From NCBI RefSeq assembly GCF_017726655.1, contig NZ_CP072309.1:1112501-1176500 (forward strand): a DNA stretch of 64,000 nt. Reading direction: 5' to 3'. The notes beneath the pieces were generated by a model. The model saw only the letters and a program-made list of their open reading frames with translations. It searched no databases and had not been told where the DNA came from. Both the position numbers and the translations under genes were made by a program. Source of the DNA: Agrobacterium tumefaciens (GTDB lineage Bacteria > Pseudomonadota > Alphaproteobacteria > Rhizobiales > Rhizobiaceae). Below are positions 36,760 through 45,038 of this stretch, piece by piece. How positions within the stretch are numbered: the stretch's first letter is position 1; each line of letters begins with the position of its first letter.

Positions 36760-37317
36760 ATGATCCGGTCTGCAATACAGAAGCTCGCGCTTGCCACAAT
36801 CGTTTCTGCCATCTCGACTGGCGCTTTTGCCGCTAATCCGAAAGTCGGTGGCGCCGCGATGTATGAAAACAAAAACATCGTTGAAAACGCCGCGAATTCA
36901 AAAGACCACACGACGCTTGTCGCAGCCGTCAAGGCCGCCGGCCTGGTGGAAACGTTGCAGGGCAAGGGTCCCTTCACGGTTTTTGCACCAACCAACGAAG
37001 CTTTTGCGGCCCTGCCCAAGGGCACCGTCGACAATCTCTTGAAGCCTGAGAACAAGGCACAGCTGACCAAGGTTCTCACCTGTCACGTCGTTGCGGCTGA
37101 CGCCATGTCAAAGGCTATTGCAAAGATGATCAAGGACGACAACGGCACCCACGACGTGAAGACAGTGGGCGGGTGTATTCTGAAAGCCAAGGAGAGCAAA
37201 GGTAAGATCACCCTCACCGACGAGACTGGCGGTGTAGCGCATGTCACAATCGCCGACGTGAAACAGTCGAACGGCGTCATTCACGTTATCGACAAGGTCC
37301 TGCTTCCCAAGATGTGA
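36760..37317 (+). CDS. Secreted fasciclin (FAS1) domain protein
   Basis: A 185-residue protein with a signal peptide (residues 1-~24) and one FAS1 domain: H1-like GKGPFTVFAPTNEAFAALP, then LTCHVVAADAM, and NGVIHVIDKVLLP at the end. It is similar in form to the Nex18-type fasciclin proteins of Sinorhizobium. It is predicted to be periplasmic or extracellular and to act in adhesion or at the cell envelope. The preceding promoter motif suggests control by the nearby ECF sigma factor. Confidence 0.88.
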   Translation: MIRSAIQKLALATIVSAISTGAFAANPKVGGAAMYENKNIVENAANSKDHTTLVAAVKAAGLVETLQGKGPFTVFAPTNEAFAALPKGTVDNLLKPENKAQLTKVLTCHVVAADAMSKAIAKMIKDDNGTHDVKTVGGCILKAKESKGKITLTDETGGVAHVTIADVKQSNGVIHVIDKVLLPKM

Positions 37318-37337
37318 CGGTAAACCCTTGATAAACA

Positions 37338-37365
37338 GGGCTGGCTCCGGTTTCGGAGCCAGCCC
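37338..37365. terminator. Rho-independent terminator after the fasciclin gene
   Basis: A perfect 12-bp stem (GGGCTGGCTCCG, loop GTTT, CGGAGCCAGCCC) 20 bases after the stop, followed by TTTGT. It lies between convergent genes and may serve both, though the T run on the minus strand is poor. Confidence 0.8.
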
Positions 37366-37398
37366 TTTGTCATCTCGCGTTGTTGCCGCAACAGTGTC

Positions 37399-38187
37399 TC
37401 AGGTTGCAGGCAGGATGGCGATGTCGCGAATCCGGCCGTCAGCACCGGCAATCGCACCAATTTCAGTCGCAGCACCCGTGTCCAGATTGACGGTGTAAAG
37501 CGTATTACCCGCAGCCAGAAAGGCAGTGTTCTTGCCGCCTTCCTCTCCGTGGATATCGAATGCATAGCTTGCGGGTGTTTCCTTCAGGCCGAGCTTGCCG
37601 ATCGACTTCAACGTTCCATCATTTGGCTTTGTCTGCTGGATCAGCGCCCCGATTGTGGCGTCGATATTGTACATCGCGGTTTTCTCGGGCTTGCCGATCG
37701 AGTTCGTGTAAGCCGCAGCAACGATATTCGGCGTTTCACCCTTATGCATGTCGCCATCCTCATAAGCGAGTGAACCATCCACCGTGACTGCCCCGGTGTC
37801 AGGGTGAACGCGGTGGTTCGTGGTGCCCGTCATGAAACGAAGACGGTCTGCAGCGGGATTGAAGTCGACGACAACAGGTGCATCGGAAAGGGTGAGCGTC
37901 TTGTCCATCTTCGCGACCTCGGTGGCAGCGCCGGTCTCGAGGTCGATGGTGACGATACGATGATCCGATGTCACACCAACGACGGACTTGTTGCCCGGGC
38001 GGAAGTCGATGCCGACGAGCTTTTCGACGCCGGTCACCTCCATGGACTTCGTAACCGAAGGTTTTTGCGTATCGAACATGACGAGGGTCTTGTCTCCTGT
38101 GAGACCAAGGACCGGCGCCGCTACGGCAAAACCTGCCGATGCCGCGAGGGCCATGGATGCGATGAGACCGAGGCGGATAGTATGCAT
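37399..38187 (-). CDS. DUF4394 domain secreted protein
   Basis: A 262-residue protein with a signal peptide (residues 1-~24) and internal repeats of strands of the DUF4394 type (VGIDFRPGN; VVDFNPAADRLRFMTGTTNHRVHPDTG). The fold is expected to be a beta-propeller, and the function is unknown. ATG 38187 has GGGAGA about 5 bases upstream. The ECF-type promoter at 38218-38244 shares an 11-base core with the one before the fasciclin gene. Confidence 0.87.
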   Translation of the reverse strand: MHTIRLGLIASMALAASAGFAVAAPVLGLTGDKTLVMFDTQKPSVTKSMEVTGVEKLVGIDFRPGNKSVVGVTSDHRIVTIDLETGAATEVAKMDKTLTLSDAPVVVDFNPAADRLRFMTGTTNHRVHPDTGAVTVDGSLAYEDGDMHKGETPNIVAAAYTNSIGKPEKTAMYNIDATIGALIQQTKPNDGTLKSIGKLGLKETPASYAFDIHGEEGGKNTAFLAAGNTLYTVNLDTGAATEIGAIAGADGRIRDIAILPAT

Positions 38188-38217
38188 GTGCTTCTCCCGT
38201 TGTTGAACCATTCTGAA

Positions 38218-38244
38218 GGCGTCGTTCGAACGCCTCCGGTTTCA
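38218..38244 (-). promoter_or_regulatory. Second-class ECF promoter (TGAAAC-N17-CGCC) before the DUF4394 gene
   Basis: On the minus strand TGTCCTGAAAC, then 17 bases and CGCC, with the -10 ending 30 bases before ATG 38187. It matches the fasciclin-gene promoter over the -35 and its 5' extension. Confidence 0.65.
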
Positions 38245-38367
38245 GGACACGGCAGCCCGCGCGGTTGGATGCAGGCGGGAAAAATTATTTTAAGATGCAT
38301 CCATTAACTTGTCTGATGGGTATGATGCAGCGGTCGCCGTTCACCCGACCACGTGGAAAGGAATAGG

Positions 38368-38919
38368 ATGCAGATGGGCTCCGTGCCGAACGATCTCGAC
38401 AGGGCGCTCGCTGCCTGCGCGAAAGGCGATAAAAATGCGTTGCGGTTGATATTCGATCGCGAGGCCGGGCGGCTCGTCGCGGTAGCCCAGCGTATCGTCA
38501 GGCGGCGCGAGCTGGCCGAAGAGGTTGTTCAGGAAAGCTTTGTGCGAATTTGGACCCATGCGCATCAATATCGCGCCGATCAGGGATCTGCGCGGGGATG
38601 GATTTACGCGATCGTCCGCAACCGCGCCCTCAATCTTGTCCGCGATACGCGCCGCGAACTGACCGTTGAGGACGTCGACATGCTTCGGGATAGTGAAGCC
38701 GCAACACAGGTGATCGCCGCATGGCAGCAACTGGATCGGAACTCACGGCTCTATGAATGTCTCGGTCAGCTCGACGAGACGAAGCGTCAGGGAATCTTGA
38801 TGGCCTATGTCGGGGGATACTCTCACGGTGAGATCGCCGGCAGGCTATCCATTCCGCTCGGAACGACAAAGTCCTGGATAAGGCGTGGCCTCATCGCCCT
38901 GCGGGAGTGTATGGCATGA
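38368..38919 (+). CDS. ECF-family RNA polymerase sigma factor (SigK-like)
   Basis: A 183-residue sigma factor. Region 2 (AEEVVQESFVRIWTHAHQY; GWIYAIVRNRALNLVRD) contacts the -10, and region 4 (GYSHGEIAGRLSIPLGTTKSWIRRGLIALREC) the -35. The linker lacks extra domains. ATG 38368 has AAGGA 5 bases upstream; ATG 38374 is an alternative. It overlaps the anti-sigma gene by 4 bases (ATGA). It probably controls the fasciclin and DUF4394 genes nearby. No copy of their promoter motif was found in front of the sigma gene itself. Confidence 0.92.
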   Translation: MQMGSVPNDLDRALAACAKGDKNALRLIFDREAGRLVAVAQRIVRRRELAEEVVQESFVRIWTHAHQYRADQGSARGWIYAIVRNRALNLVRDTRRELTVEDVDMLRDSEAATQVIAAWQQLDRNSRLYECLGQLDETKRQGILMAYVGGYSHGEIAGRLSIPLGTTKSWIRRGLIALRECMA

Positions 38920-39614
38920 CCATTGACCGCAAAGACAGTGCCGATCTTGCCGATGATTACGTTCTTGGCCTGCTGGATGAAAAGGACGTCGGAGCAATCG
39001 AGGCTGAACTGGTGCATGATGCTGCCCTGCGCGCGGAGGTGTCCAGAAGCCGGGAGCGATTTCTTCCCCTTGATACCGCGGTTGAACCTGCTGCAAATAC
39101 CGAAGGCTTATGGGAAAAAATCGAAGCCCGCCTGGTTCAGCAAAGCGCTCCTGCACAGGACGCGTCGCCCAGGTCCGCAAATGATAACAATAGCTGGCGT
39201 AGCGTCGCTCTTTCAGCTATCGCCGCAAGCCTGCTGCTCGCCATCGGTCTTGCCTTCAGCCTAGCGCGGCCTTCCGATCCCCTCGTGATCGCGGTTCTCC
39301 TTGACGAAAGAGGTCAGGTGCAGGCTGTCGTTGAGGATTTCGGAAACGAGAGGGCAACGGTGCGGATGCTGGCCGATTTTGCGGTGCCGCAGGACAAGAC
39401 GATCCAGCTATGGACGTTGCCCTCGAAGGAGGTTGGTCCCGTTTCGCTCGGTTTGCTCGAGGGCGTGCGTTCCGCGCAGCTGGAAGGGCCTCCACTTCCT
39501 GCCCCCCGAACCGACCAGCTTTACGAAATCACGCTCGAGCAGGCGGGTGGCTCGCCAACCGGCAAACCCACTGGGCCAATTCTTGCAAAGGGATTTGCCC
39601 GGATGCCACGATAG
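38916..39614 (+). CDS. Membrane anti-sigma factor (RskA-like)
   Basis: A 232-residue protein: N-terminal cytoplasmic region (DLADDYVLGLLDEKD, the anti-sigma alpha-helical opening), one membrane helix (residues ~92-112, ALSAIAASLLLAIGLAFSL), and a periplasmic domain (TIQLWTLPSKEVGPVSLG) typical of the RskA C-terminal family. ATG 38916 overlaps the sigma stop. It should hold the sigma factor inactive until an envelope signal triggers release. Confidence 0.9.
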   Translation: MTIDRKDSADLADDYVLGLLDEKDVGAIEAELVHDAALRAEVSRSRERFLPLDTAVEPAANTEGLWEKIEARLVQQSAPAQDASPRSANDNNSWRSVALSAIAASLLLAIGLAFSLARPSDPLVIAVLLDERGQVQAVVEDFGNERATVRMLADFAVPQDKTIQLWTLPSKEVGPVSLGLLEGVRSAQLEGPPLPAPRTDQLYEITLEQAGGSPTGKPTGPILAKGFARMPR

Positions 39615-39766
39615 GACTGTCCGCAAAGCGTGACATGTGATCTCGATGTTGCCCGGATGTTGAACGGCTTGTGGCCGCTCGCCTGAAGTGACTGCTAAAA
39701 TCTGGTCGTTGCAACTCGTGCCCCCTGTCCCTTTAGTGTAGGGATGATACTGGGAAGTCAGGCTCC

Positions 39767-39967
39767 ATGATCACGCGTGCGCAGGACGTGACATCATTAC
39801 CGTTTCAGGTTTGCATCGTTGGTGCTGGGCCGGTGGGACTAGCCACTGCATTTCGCCTGGAGAAACAGGGTATCGGCGTTCTTCTGGTCGAGGCGGGACA
39901 ACACGATAACGGCGGTCGAGTGGTGAACGCAACCAACCACCATGCGCCTGGCGGACCACCTCGCTGA
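39767..39967 (+). pseudogene. Truncated N-terminal fragment of an FAD-dependent (GMC-type) oxidoreductase
   Basis: Sixty-six residues with a clear FAD Rossmann motif (VCIVGAGPVGLATAFRLEKQ, then LLVEAG) followed by a stop. Full-length flavoproteins of this type are over 450 residues, and no continuation is seen in other frames before the ArsR gene. It is best read as a deletion remnant. Confidence 0.7.
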
Positions 39968-40031
39968 ATCAATCAGAACTGTCCATTCTATCGAGTGGGT
40001 CAAGTCCTGAAATGACCGGTGCCTGCGGTGC

Positions 40032-40361
40032 CTAGATGCGGCTCTTGCGAGGATGCGCCAGGGGATAGCCGTTCTTTTTTTCAAAACTGGGGCTGAAGAT
40101 CTCGCTCAGCATATCAAGGACGCGTTGAACGCCGGGATTTCGGCAGATGTAATAAACCGTCTGGCCGTCCTTGCGCGTCGCGACTAGTCCGTCGCGGCGA
40201 AGCTTGGCAAGGTGCTGTGAGATAGCCGACTGGCTCATATTCAGTCGCTCGGCCAGACTGCCAACTGAGCTCTCATTGTCGCAGATGATCGACAAAATCT
40301 CCAGCCGAACCTCGTTTGAGAGATTGGATAACAATCTGGCCTTGGAAGAATTTGAGTACAT
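40032..40361 (-). CDS. ArsR/SmtB-family transcriptional repressor
   Basis: A 109-residue winged-helix protein: LSNEVRLEILSII, recognition helix region NMSQSAISQHLAKLRRDGLVATRKDGQTVYY. The CxC metal motif of ArsR/CadC is absent (a lone C is in ICDNES), so the signal may be non-metal, as in the sulfur- or redox-sensing members. Divergent from the PAS-protein gene. Confidence 0.88.
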   Translation of the reverse strand: MYSNSSKARLLSNLSNEVRLEILSIICDNESSVGSLAERLNMSQSAISQHLAKLRRDGLVATRKDGQTVYYICRNPGVQRVLDMLSEIFSPSFEKKNGYPLAHPRKSRI

Positions 40362-40550
40362 GGTACCGATCCGGAACTGTTCAACCCTGTCCTGACCTCA
40401 TTTGATCAACTTGGGACAAGTAGCAATCAGATATGCCAAGCTGCGCTTTGCCCTCAATTCTGAGCTTTCCCATACTATGCAACAAACTTAAGGCGGGCAA
40501 GTTATGCATTTAGTGCCGTCATAGGTTCAACTGACAGCAATGGAAAAGAG

Positions 40551-41054
40551 ATGCGCGACTTCAACGATGACATCAAATATGTCGGCGGTTTGAGCGATTC
40601 CATCGGGTTCTTCAGCTGGGTTCTTGCCGACAATCTTCTTTTTGCCGATGCGGTATTCGCGTCGCTCTACGAGATACCACTTGAGGATTTAGTTAAGGGC
40701 ATGCCAGTCGAGACCATCCTCTCAAGGATCGTTGAGGAGGATAGGGCGATGATTGCCCGTAATACGCATGAAGCAATAATTTCCGGTAATACATCCGCAT
40801 CATCTTACGCCGTGCAGCTCAAAAATGGCGGGCGAAAATGCCTTGTCGCCTATGGGCGATGTCTGAGGGACAGCAACGGCGAGCCGTCGGTGTTCACCGG
40901 GGCTGTCATGGATGCCGTCATGCCGGACGTTACATTTGGCTCCAGTGCGCTTGAAGCGCATTGTCGTGCAGCCTATGAGATTGCAAACCGAAACGGTGAC
41001 GATCTTGCTGCGCGCTATCTTAAGTCGGCCCTGGCACTCGTATCTGGCTCATGA
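40551..41054 (+). CDS. PAS-domain protein
   Basis: A 167-residue protein made mainly of one PAS fold (SIGFFSWVLADNLLFADAVFASLY; SSYAVQLKNGGRKCLVAYGRCLRDSNGEPSVFTG cut at ~120), with a short helical tail and no output domain visible. It may sense a ligand or redox state and act through protein contacts. ATG 40551 has AAAAGAG just upstream. Its stop lies 47 bases before the phosphatase start. Confidence 0.75.
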   Translation: MRDFNDDIKYVGGLSDSIGFFSWVLADNLLFADAVFASLYEIPLEDLVKGMPVETILSRIVEEDRAMIARNTHEAIISGNTSASSYAVQLKNGGRKCLVAYGRCLRDSNGEPSVFTGAVMDAVMPDVTFGSSALEAHCRAAYEIANRNGDDLAARYLKSALALVSGS

Positions 41055-41101
41055 CACGCGACTCAAAAATACTAAAACTACATGCGGGCGTTGAAGGCTC
41101 C

Positions 41102-41719
41102 ATGACTACGCGAAACCTACTGATGCTGCTTTTGGCAAGCGTCTTCATCTCTGGCGCTGGTGCCATCGGTGCGGCGGAACAGGTCCGCAAGAACGATCAC
41201 GTTATCGTCTTTATTCGGCACGGAGAAAAGCCGTCAAATGGATTGGGCCAGCTGAGTTGCCGTGGCTTGAACAGGTCCTTGGCTCTGCCGGCAGTTCTCA
41301 CCCGATTGTTCGGCAAGCCTGACCGCATCATTGCGCCCGATCCATCCCGGCAAAAAGAAGATGATGGTAAGAGCTATGCCTATGTCCGACCGCTGGCGAC
41401 AATCGAGCCAACAGCGATTGCAAACGGCCTGCCAGTGGAAACGTCGATAGGCTACAACGACGTCAAAGAATTGGTGACCGCTTTGGATCCTACCGAACAC
41501 CCAGACCGTGTGACCTTGGTCGCATGGGAGCACAAGAAACTGGTCAAAGTCGCAAGGGCGTTGGTGGAGGCTGAAGGCGGAGACCCTGATGATATCCCCA
41601 AATGGTCAGGCGATGATTTCGACAGTCTTTATGTCCTGGACTTTCCAGGCAACGGCGAAAAGCCGCAGTTCAAGCATATGACACAGGGACTGAGTGGATT
41701 GCCGGATACATGTCCTTAA
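41102..41719 (+). CDS. Secreted histidine phosphatase-like protein
   Basis: A 205-residue protein with a signal peptide (residues 1-~24) and the phosphatase signature FIRHGEKP (R-H-G). The rest of the histidine phosphatase fold is less typical, but a downstream VAWEHKKL could provide the second catalytic His. ATG 41102 has GAAGG about 6 bases upstream; the open frame from 41051 overlaps the PAS gene by 4 but lacks a signal peptide. Predicted periplasmic hydrolase; substrate unknown. Confidence 0.78.
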   Translation: MTTRNLLMLLLASVFISGAGAIGAAEQVRKNDHVIVFIRHGEKPSNGLGQLSCRGLNRSLALPAVLTRLFGKPDRIIAPDPSRQKEDDGKSYAYVRPLATIEPTAIANGLPVETSIGYNDVKELVTALDPTEHPDRVTLVAWEHKKLVKVARALVEAEGGDPDDIPKWSGDDFDSLYVLDFPGNGEKPQFKHMTQGLSGLPDTCP

Positions 41720-42021
41720 CGGTCGTGGCCTATGAGGCGCCCCGTCCATAGCACCCTGCATCTATTGACTGATTTGGTTCCCAAGACTTGCTCAGGCCGT
41801 GCCAGCGGTCTTTGTCCCACGTTCCAGTCAGGGAGTTTTTTCTTTCATGATAGCGGCCTGGCACGCGGAACGCGATCAGCGATGCCGCAAAAGGAGGTGC
41901 AGCCGCTTCATGATGACGTATACCGACATCTCCACCTCCAAAATATTGCCCATCCAAAAGCAGAATGGGCCGGTGCGCGCAATTTACCTAAATAAGAGTC
42001 AACTGATAGATAGCCAAATTG
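41720..42021. other. Intergenic stretch, no supported gene
   Basis: About 300 bases between the phosphatase and diguanylate cyclase genes. Short frames exist on both strands, but none has a convincing ribosome binding site or protein-like composition. No exact EcfG site is present. Confidence 0.6.
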
Positions 42022-42885
42022 ATGTTCGGGGATCGCTTGAATAAAATCAAATCGTCCATCGTTGCGAAGATTTTTCTTGTCTGCTTCGTCAGCGTCCACG
42101 TGCCGCTCATTGCGCTCGTTACCTTTTTGTCGCTCGGCTTCCAACCAAGCGCCCTGTCGATTTTCGGTCTTGTCCTCAGCGCGACATTGGTCGGAACGGT
42201 TCTGTGTCTTTACGCGATCTGGCGACTTATCAGTCCACTTAACCGGCTTGCATCGGCTTTGAAGCGCTATCCCGACGACAAAACGATCCTGACCTTGCCA
42301 GCGTCCGCCTCTGATGAAATCGGCACCGTTACCGATATTGCGCGGTCCATGCTGCTGGAGGTCGAGGACTTGACAAGGAAGCTCAAGCATCAAGCAAGCA
42401 CGGACTTTCTCACGGGCCTCGGAAACCGCAGGGCGCTGATGGAACGCATGCCGGTTATTCAGGCCCAGGCCAGCCGATCGGATGACGCGGTTTCCATCAT
42501 CCTCTTCGACCTGGACCACTTCAAGCGGATCAATGATGAATATGGACACGAGACCGGTGACAAGGCGCTGATGGCGGTTGCCGAGGCCGTCAAGGATCAC
42601 TTGCGCCCCTATGATTATGCGGCAAGGATCGGCGGCGAAGAATTTTGCATCGTGTTGCCCAGGGCTGACATGGCGTCGGCACTGATCGTGGCTGAACGGC
42701 TCCGTAACGCCGTCGCCGAATGTGTTGTCGAGCCGCTGGCAAAAGGGCGCATCACCTGCAGTTTCGGTGTCGCTGAAGCTCGACAGAACGAGAGGCTCCA
42801 GGAACTCCTTCTGAGGGCGGATGCCGCGCTGTACCAGGCTAAACATGGCGGTAGAAATCTCGTGAAGAGCGCCCAGTCAAAATGA
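42022..42885 (+). CDS. Membrane-bound diguanylate cyclase (GGDEF domain)
   Basis: A 287-residue protein with two N-terminal membrane helices (residues ~17-66), a HAMP-like linker (RLISPLNRLASALKRY) and a GGDEF domain whose active loop is GGEEF (IGGEEFCIVLP), which is catalytically competent. The RxxD inhibitory site is not evident. It makes cyclic di-GMP, likely in response to a membrane or envelope cue; the short periplasmic loop leaves little room for a sensor. The ribosome binding site before ATG 42022 is weak. Confidence 0.9.
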   Translation: MFGDRLNKIKSSIVAKIFLVCFVSVHVPLIALVTFLSLGFQPSALSIFGLVLSATLVGTVLCLYAIWRLISPLNRLASALKRYPDDKTILTLPASASDEIGTVTDIARSMLLEVEDLTRKLKHQASTDFLTGLGNRRALMERMPVIQAQASRSDDAVSIILFDLDHFKRINDEYGHETGDKALMAVAEAVKDHLRPYDYAARIGGEEFCIVLPRADMASALIVAERLRNAVAECVVEPLAKGRITCSFGVAEARQNERLQELLLRADAALYQAKHGGRNLVKSAQSK

Positions 42886-43007
42886 CTTGAGGTGACCGAG
42901 ATAGAAAGCCGTTCGACGGACAGTCGGTGTCAACGTCGACCTCTTTCTCCTATGGCGAGGGAGGTAAGGCCCTCCGTTGACAGTATTAGCAGCATTTGAC
43001 CCTGGCT

Positions 43008-43868
43008 TCATGCCTCGAAGAATGAAGTGAGGGCCTGCGCCAGTTCCGAAGGTGCCTCCTCCGCCATGTGGTGGCCGCTGTCTATTCCTTGCCCTGAGAC
43101 CGGATGTGTTGACCAAGGCTGCCATATTGCCCGAATATCTCCATATAGTTCTTCGAGGTCGTCCTGCATCGACCACAACACGTGGAGCGGGCAAGTCAGC
43201 TTTTTTCCGGTGTTCCGATCATCGCGGTCGTGGAGGTGGTCGACCCGGACACCGGCCCGATAGTCGCCAAGCATACCCTGAACCGTCAACGGATCACGGA
43301 TCGCCGAAAAGAAATCCGCAAAGTTCTCGCGCCCCATGGACGCTTCGTTGCCACCGTACCATGTCAGGGGATCAGCGAGGATGGCCTGCTCGGGTTTGCC
43401 ATGTTGCGCGAAAAAGAACCAGTGCCACCATCGTGAGGCAAAACGAAAGTCACATCGTTCCAATGCTTCCAGGATCGGAATTCCATCCAGGATGGCAAGC
43501 TTTTTCACCCTTTCCTGGTGATCCATGGCCGTGCGGAACGCGGTGTAGCTGCCTCTGTCATGACCTGCCAGGAAGAATCGGTCGAAGCCCAGGTGCTCCA
43601 TGAGTGCGACACAGTCACGGGCCTTGGCCCGTTTGGAAGACGCTTCATAATCATAGGGGTCAGCCGGCTTGCCGGACTTTCCAAACCCCCTCAGATCTGG
43701 GCAAATTACCGTGTAATTCTTCGCAAGAATAGGAGCGACCTTGTGCCAGGTGGTGTGAGTCCTGGGATGTCCGTGCAGCAGAAGAATAGGTGGGCCACTT
43801 CCGCCATGTCGCACACGAAGCATTGTCTCCGGCAACCTGATCATTTCAAGCTTGAAATCTTCGAACAT
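43008..43868 (-). CDS. Alpha/beta hydrolase, haloacetate dehalogenase-like
   Basis: A 286-residue alpha/beta hydrolase with oxyanion motif LLLHGHPRTHTTW, nucleophile Asp in GHDRGSY (G-x-D-x-G rather than G-x-S-x-G), and catalytic His near the end (SGHHMAEEAP). An Asp nucleophile is typical of haloalkane/fluoroacetate dehalogenases and epoxide hydrolases. ATG 43868 has GGGAG about 5 bases upstream; the longer frame to 44177 is not supported. An exact EcfG-type promoter ends 25 bases upstream. Confidence 0.88.
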   Translation of the reverse strand: MFEDFKLEMIRLPETMLRVRHGGSGPPILLLHGHPRTHTTWHKVAPILAKNYTVICPDLRGFGKSGKPADPYDYEASSKRAKARDCVALMEHLGFDRFFLAGHDRGSYTAFRTAMDHQERVKKLAILDGIPILEALERCDFRFASRWWHWFFFAQHGKPEQAILADPLTWYGGNEASMGRENFADFFSAIRDPLTVQGMLGDYRAGVRVDHLHDRDDRNTGKKLTCPLHVLWSMQDDLEELYGDIRAIWQPWSTHPVSGQGIDSGHHMAEEAPSELAQALTSFFEA

Positions 43869-43893
43869 GCGCACTCCCTTGAATAAGATGCTG

Positions 43894-43918
43894 AACGATC
43901 TTCGTGATTGCCGGTTCC
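43894..43918 (-). promoter_or_regulatory. EcfG-type promoter of the alpha/beta hydrolase gene
   Basis: Exact GGAAC-N17-GTT on the minus strand, ending 25 bases before ATG 43868. Confidence 0.82.
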
Positions 43919-44068
43919 GAGAGATGTCCCGTTGTATGAGACGTGGAAAACGCCAGGGGGGGCTTCCGCTGCACGACGCATTTGGGCGTGTTCTGGGATG
44001 AGAAACGCCACCTGCTGAACCTTCACGCTCTAATCGACCGCCGCCCTCGAAATTTTTTAAAGGCGGCT

Positions 44069-44096
44069 CTTGAATTCGCGGCGTCCAAAACCAAAT
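44069..44096 (+). promoter_or_regulatory. Heat-shock (RpoH-type) promoter of hsp20
   Basis: CTTGAA (44069-44074), 16 bases, CCAAAT (44091-44096) is close to the rhizobial RpoH pattern. Transcription would start near 44103, giving a leader of about 90 bases that contains the predicted RNA thermometer. Confidence 0.7.
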
Positions 44097-44102
44097 CGAT
44101 AC

Positions 44103-44190
44103 GCGCCGGCCGCTCACGACAGGGCTGGCACTGCTGGAAGCGCCATCTTTCGGCGCTCCGTACCCATGTTGCTTCAAGGAGGATATGGCT
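44103..44190 (+). ncRNA. ROSE-type RNA thermometer in the hsp20 leader
   Basis: The leader ends in TTGCTTCAAGGAGG (44169-44182), the conserved U-U-G-C-U facing the Shine-Dalgarno A-G-G-A-G that defines ROSE elements, enclosed by a CCAT/ATGG stem (44164-44188). An upstream hairpin with a 6-bp AGCGCC/GGCGCT stem lies at about 44139-44158. At low temperature the last hairpin would mask the ribosome binding site; heating would open it. The family link is from known rhizobial small heat-shock genes; the fold was judged by eye. Confidence 0.7.
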
Positions 44191-44667
44191 ATGGCAACAT
44201 CTTTTGACTATTCCCCCCTTTTCCGGTCCAGCGTCGGTTTCGACCGGGTGTTCAATCTTCTCGAAAACGCGCAGCGCGCTCGCTCGGTCAGCGACTGGCC
44301 GCCCTACGACATCGTCAAGACGGGCGATGACAGCTACCGGATTGCAATCGCGGTTGCCGGCTTTGCGCAGGACGATCTCGACATTACCTTTCAATCCAAT
44401 CTGCTGACAGTCACCGGCAAAAAGCAGGAGACGGCCGCAGAGGCCTATCTGCATCGCGGCATTGCCGGCCGGTCATTCGAGCATCGTTTCGAGCTTGCCG
44501 ATCATGTCAGGGTCAGCGGAGCAGATTTGAAAAACGGTCTTTTGTCCGTCAATCTCGTCCGTGAGGTTCCCGAGGAAATGAAGCCGCGGAGGATAACCAT
44601 CGAGACCGCGCCCGCGCTTGGCTCGACATCGTCTCCTGCGCAGATCGAAGCAAAAAAAGCCGCGTAA
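44191..44667 (+). CDS. Small heat-shock protein Hsp20 (alpha-crystallin family)
   Basis: A 158-residue IbpA-like chaperone. The N-terminal DYSPLFRSSVGFDRVFNLLE and YPPYDI-like WPPYDIVKTGDDSYRIAIAV lead into the alpha-crystallin domain, with LTVTGKK and GLLSVNL near its end and a C-terminal tail (PRRITIE) carrying the I-x-I motif. ATG 44191 is chosen because AAGGAGG lies 8 bases upstream; ATG 44185 is only 2 bases from it. It binds unfolding proteins in the cytoplasm. Controlled by the heat-shock promoter and RNA thermometer described above. Confidence 0.93.
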   Translation: MATSFDYSPLFRSSVGFDRVFNLLENAQRARSVSDWPPYDIVKTGDDSYRIAIAVAGFAQDDLDITFQSNLLTVTGKKQETAAEAYLHRGIAGRSFEHRFELADHVRVSGADLKNGLLSVNLVREVPEEMKPRRITIETAPALGSTSSPAQIEAKKAA

Positions 44668-44687
44668 GCTTTATAGCTTTCAATGAG

Positions 44688-44707
44688 GGCGCCGTGGCCG
44701 CGGCGCC
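44688..44707 (+). terminator. Hairpin between hsp20 and the DUF982 gene
   Basis: A perfect 7-bp stem (GGCGCCG, 6-base loop, CGGCGCC) followed by only TTC. It may be a weak terminator or a stabilising structure in a shared transcript. Confidence 0.45.
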
Positions 44708-44738
44708 TTCGACATCACGGGTTTGGAAGGAGGAAGCA

Positions 44739-45038
44739 ATGAAACCCGATATGTTCAGAGAACCTGTTTCAATTCTTGTTGGTCTCGGCTATCCCGCCCA
44801 GGTGCGCAGCGTCATCGATGCTTACCGACACCTCGTAGAATGGCCGACAGCGCTTAGAGACAGCGCACATTCGGTCGCGCTCAAGGCGTGCGGAGCAGCA
44901 CTGCGCGGTGAGATCGAAGCGGAAACTGCCAGAGGGCTGTTTGCCGCCTTCGCGCAAAAACATGATTTATTGGCGCCGGAGACGAACTTTATCGCCTCGA
45001 CTGGTTCGCGCCGGGATAAGGATCCACGCCTCGCCTGA
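44739..45038 (+). CDS. DUF982 family protein
   Basis: A 99-residue protein with the family pattern: a short strand (VSILVGLGYPAQVRSVIDAY), then HLVEWP, a central helix (SVALKACGAALRGEIEAETAR) and FAAFAQKHDLL. ATG 44739 has GAAGGAGG about 6 bases upstream. It is 71 bases behind hsp20 and may be co-transcribed with it, which would put a DUF982 protein under heat-shock control. Function unknown. Confidence 0.82.
   Translation: MKPDMFREPVSILVGLGYPAQVRSVIDAYRHLVEWPTALRDSAHSVALKACGAALRGEIEAETARGLFAAFAQKHDLLAPETNFIASTGSRRDKDPRLA

Noticed and set aside
40381..40405. GGAAC near 40373 as a stress promoter for the PAS gene
   Set aside because: The bases 17 positions downstream are ACC, not GTT, so the spacing pattern fails.
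41908..42846. 312-residue minus-strand frame opposite the GGDEF gene
   Set aside because: Antisense shadow; the plus strand encodes an intact GGEEF diguanylate cyclase.
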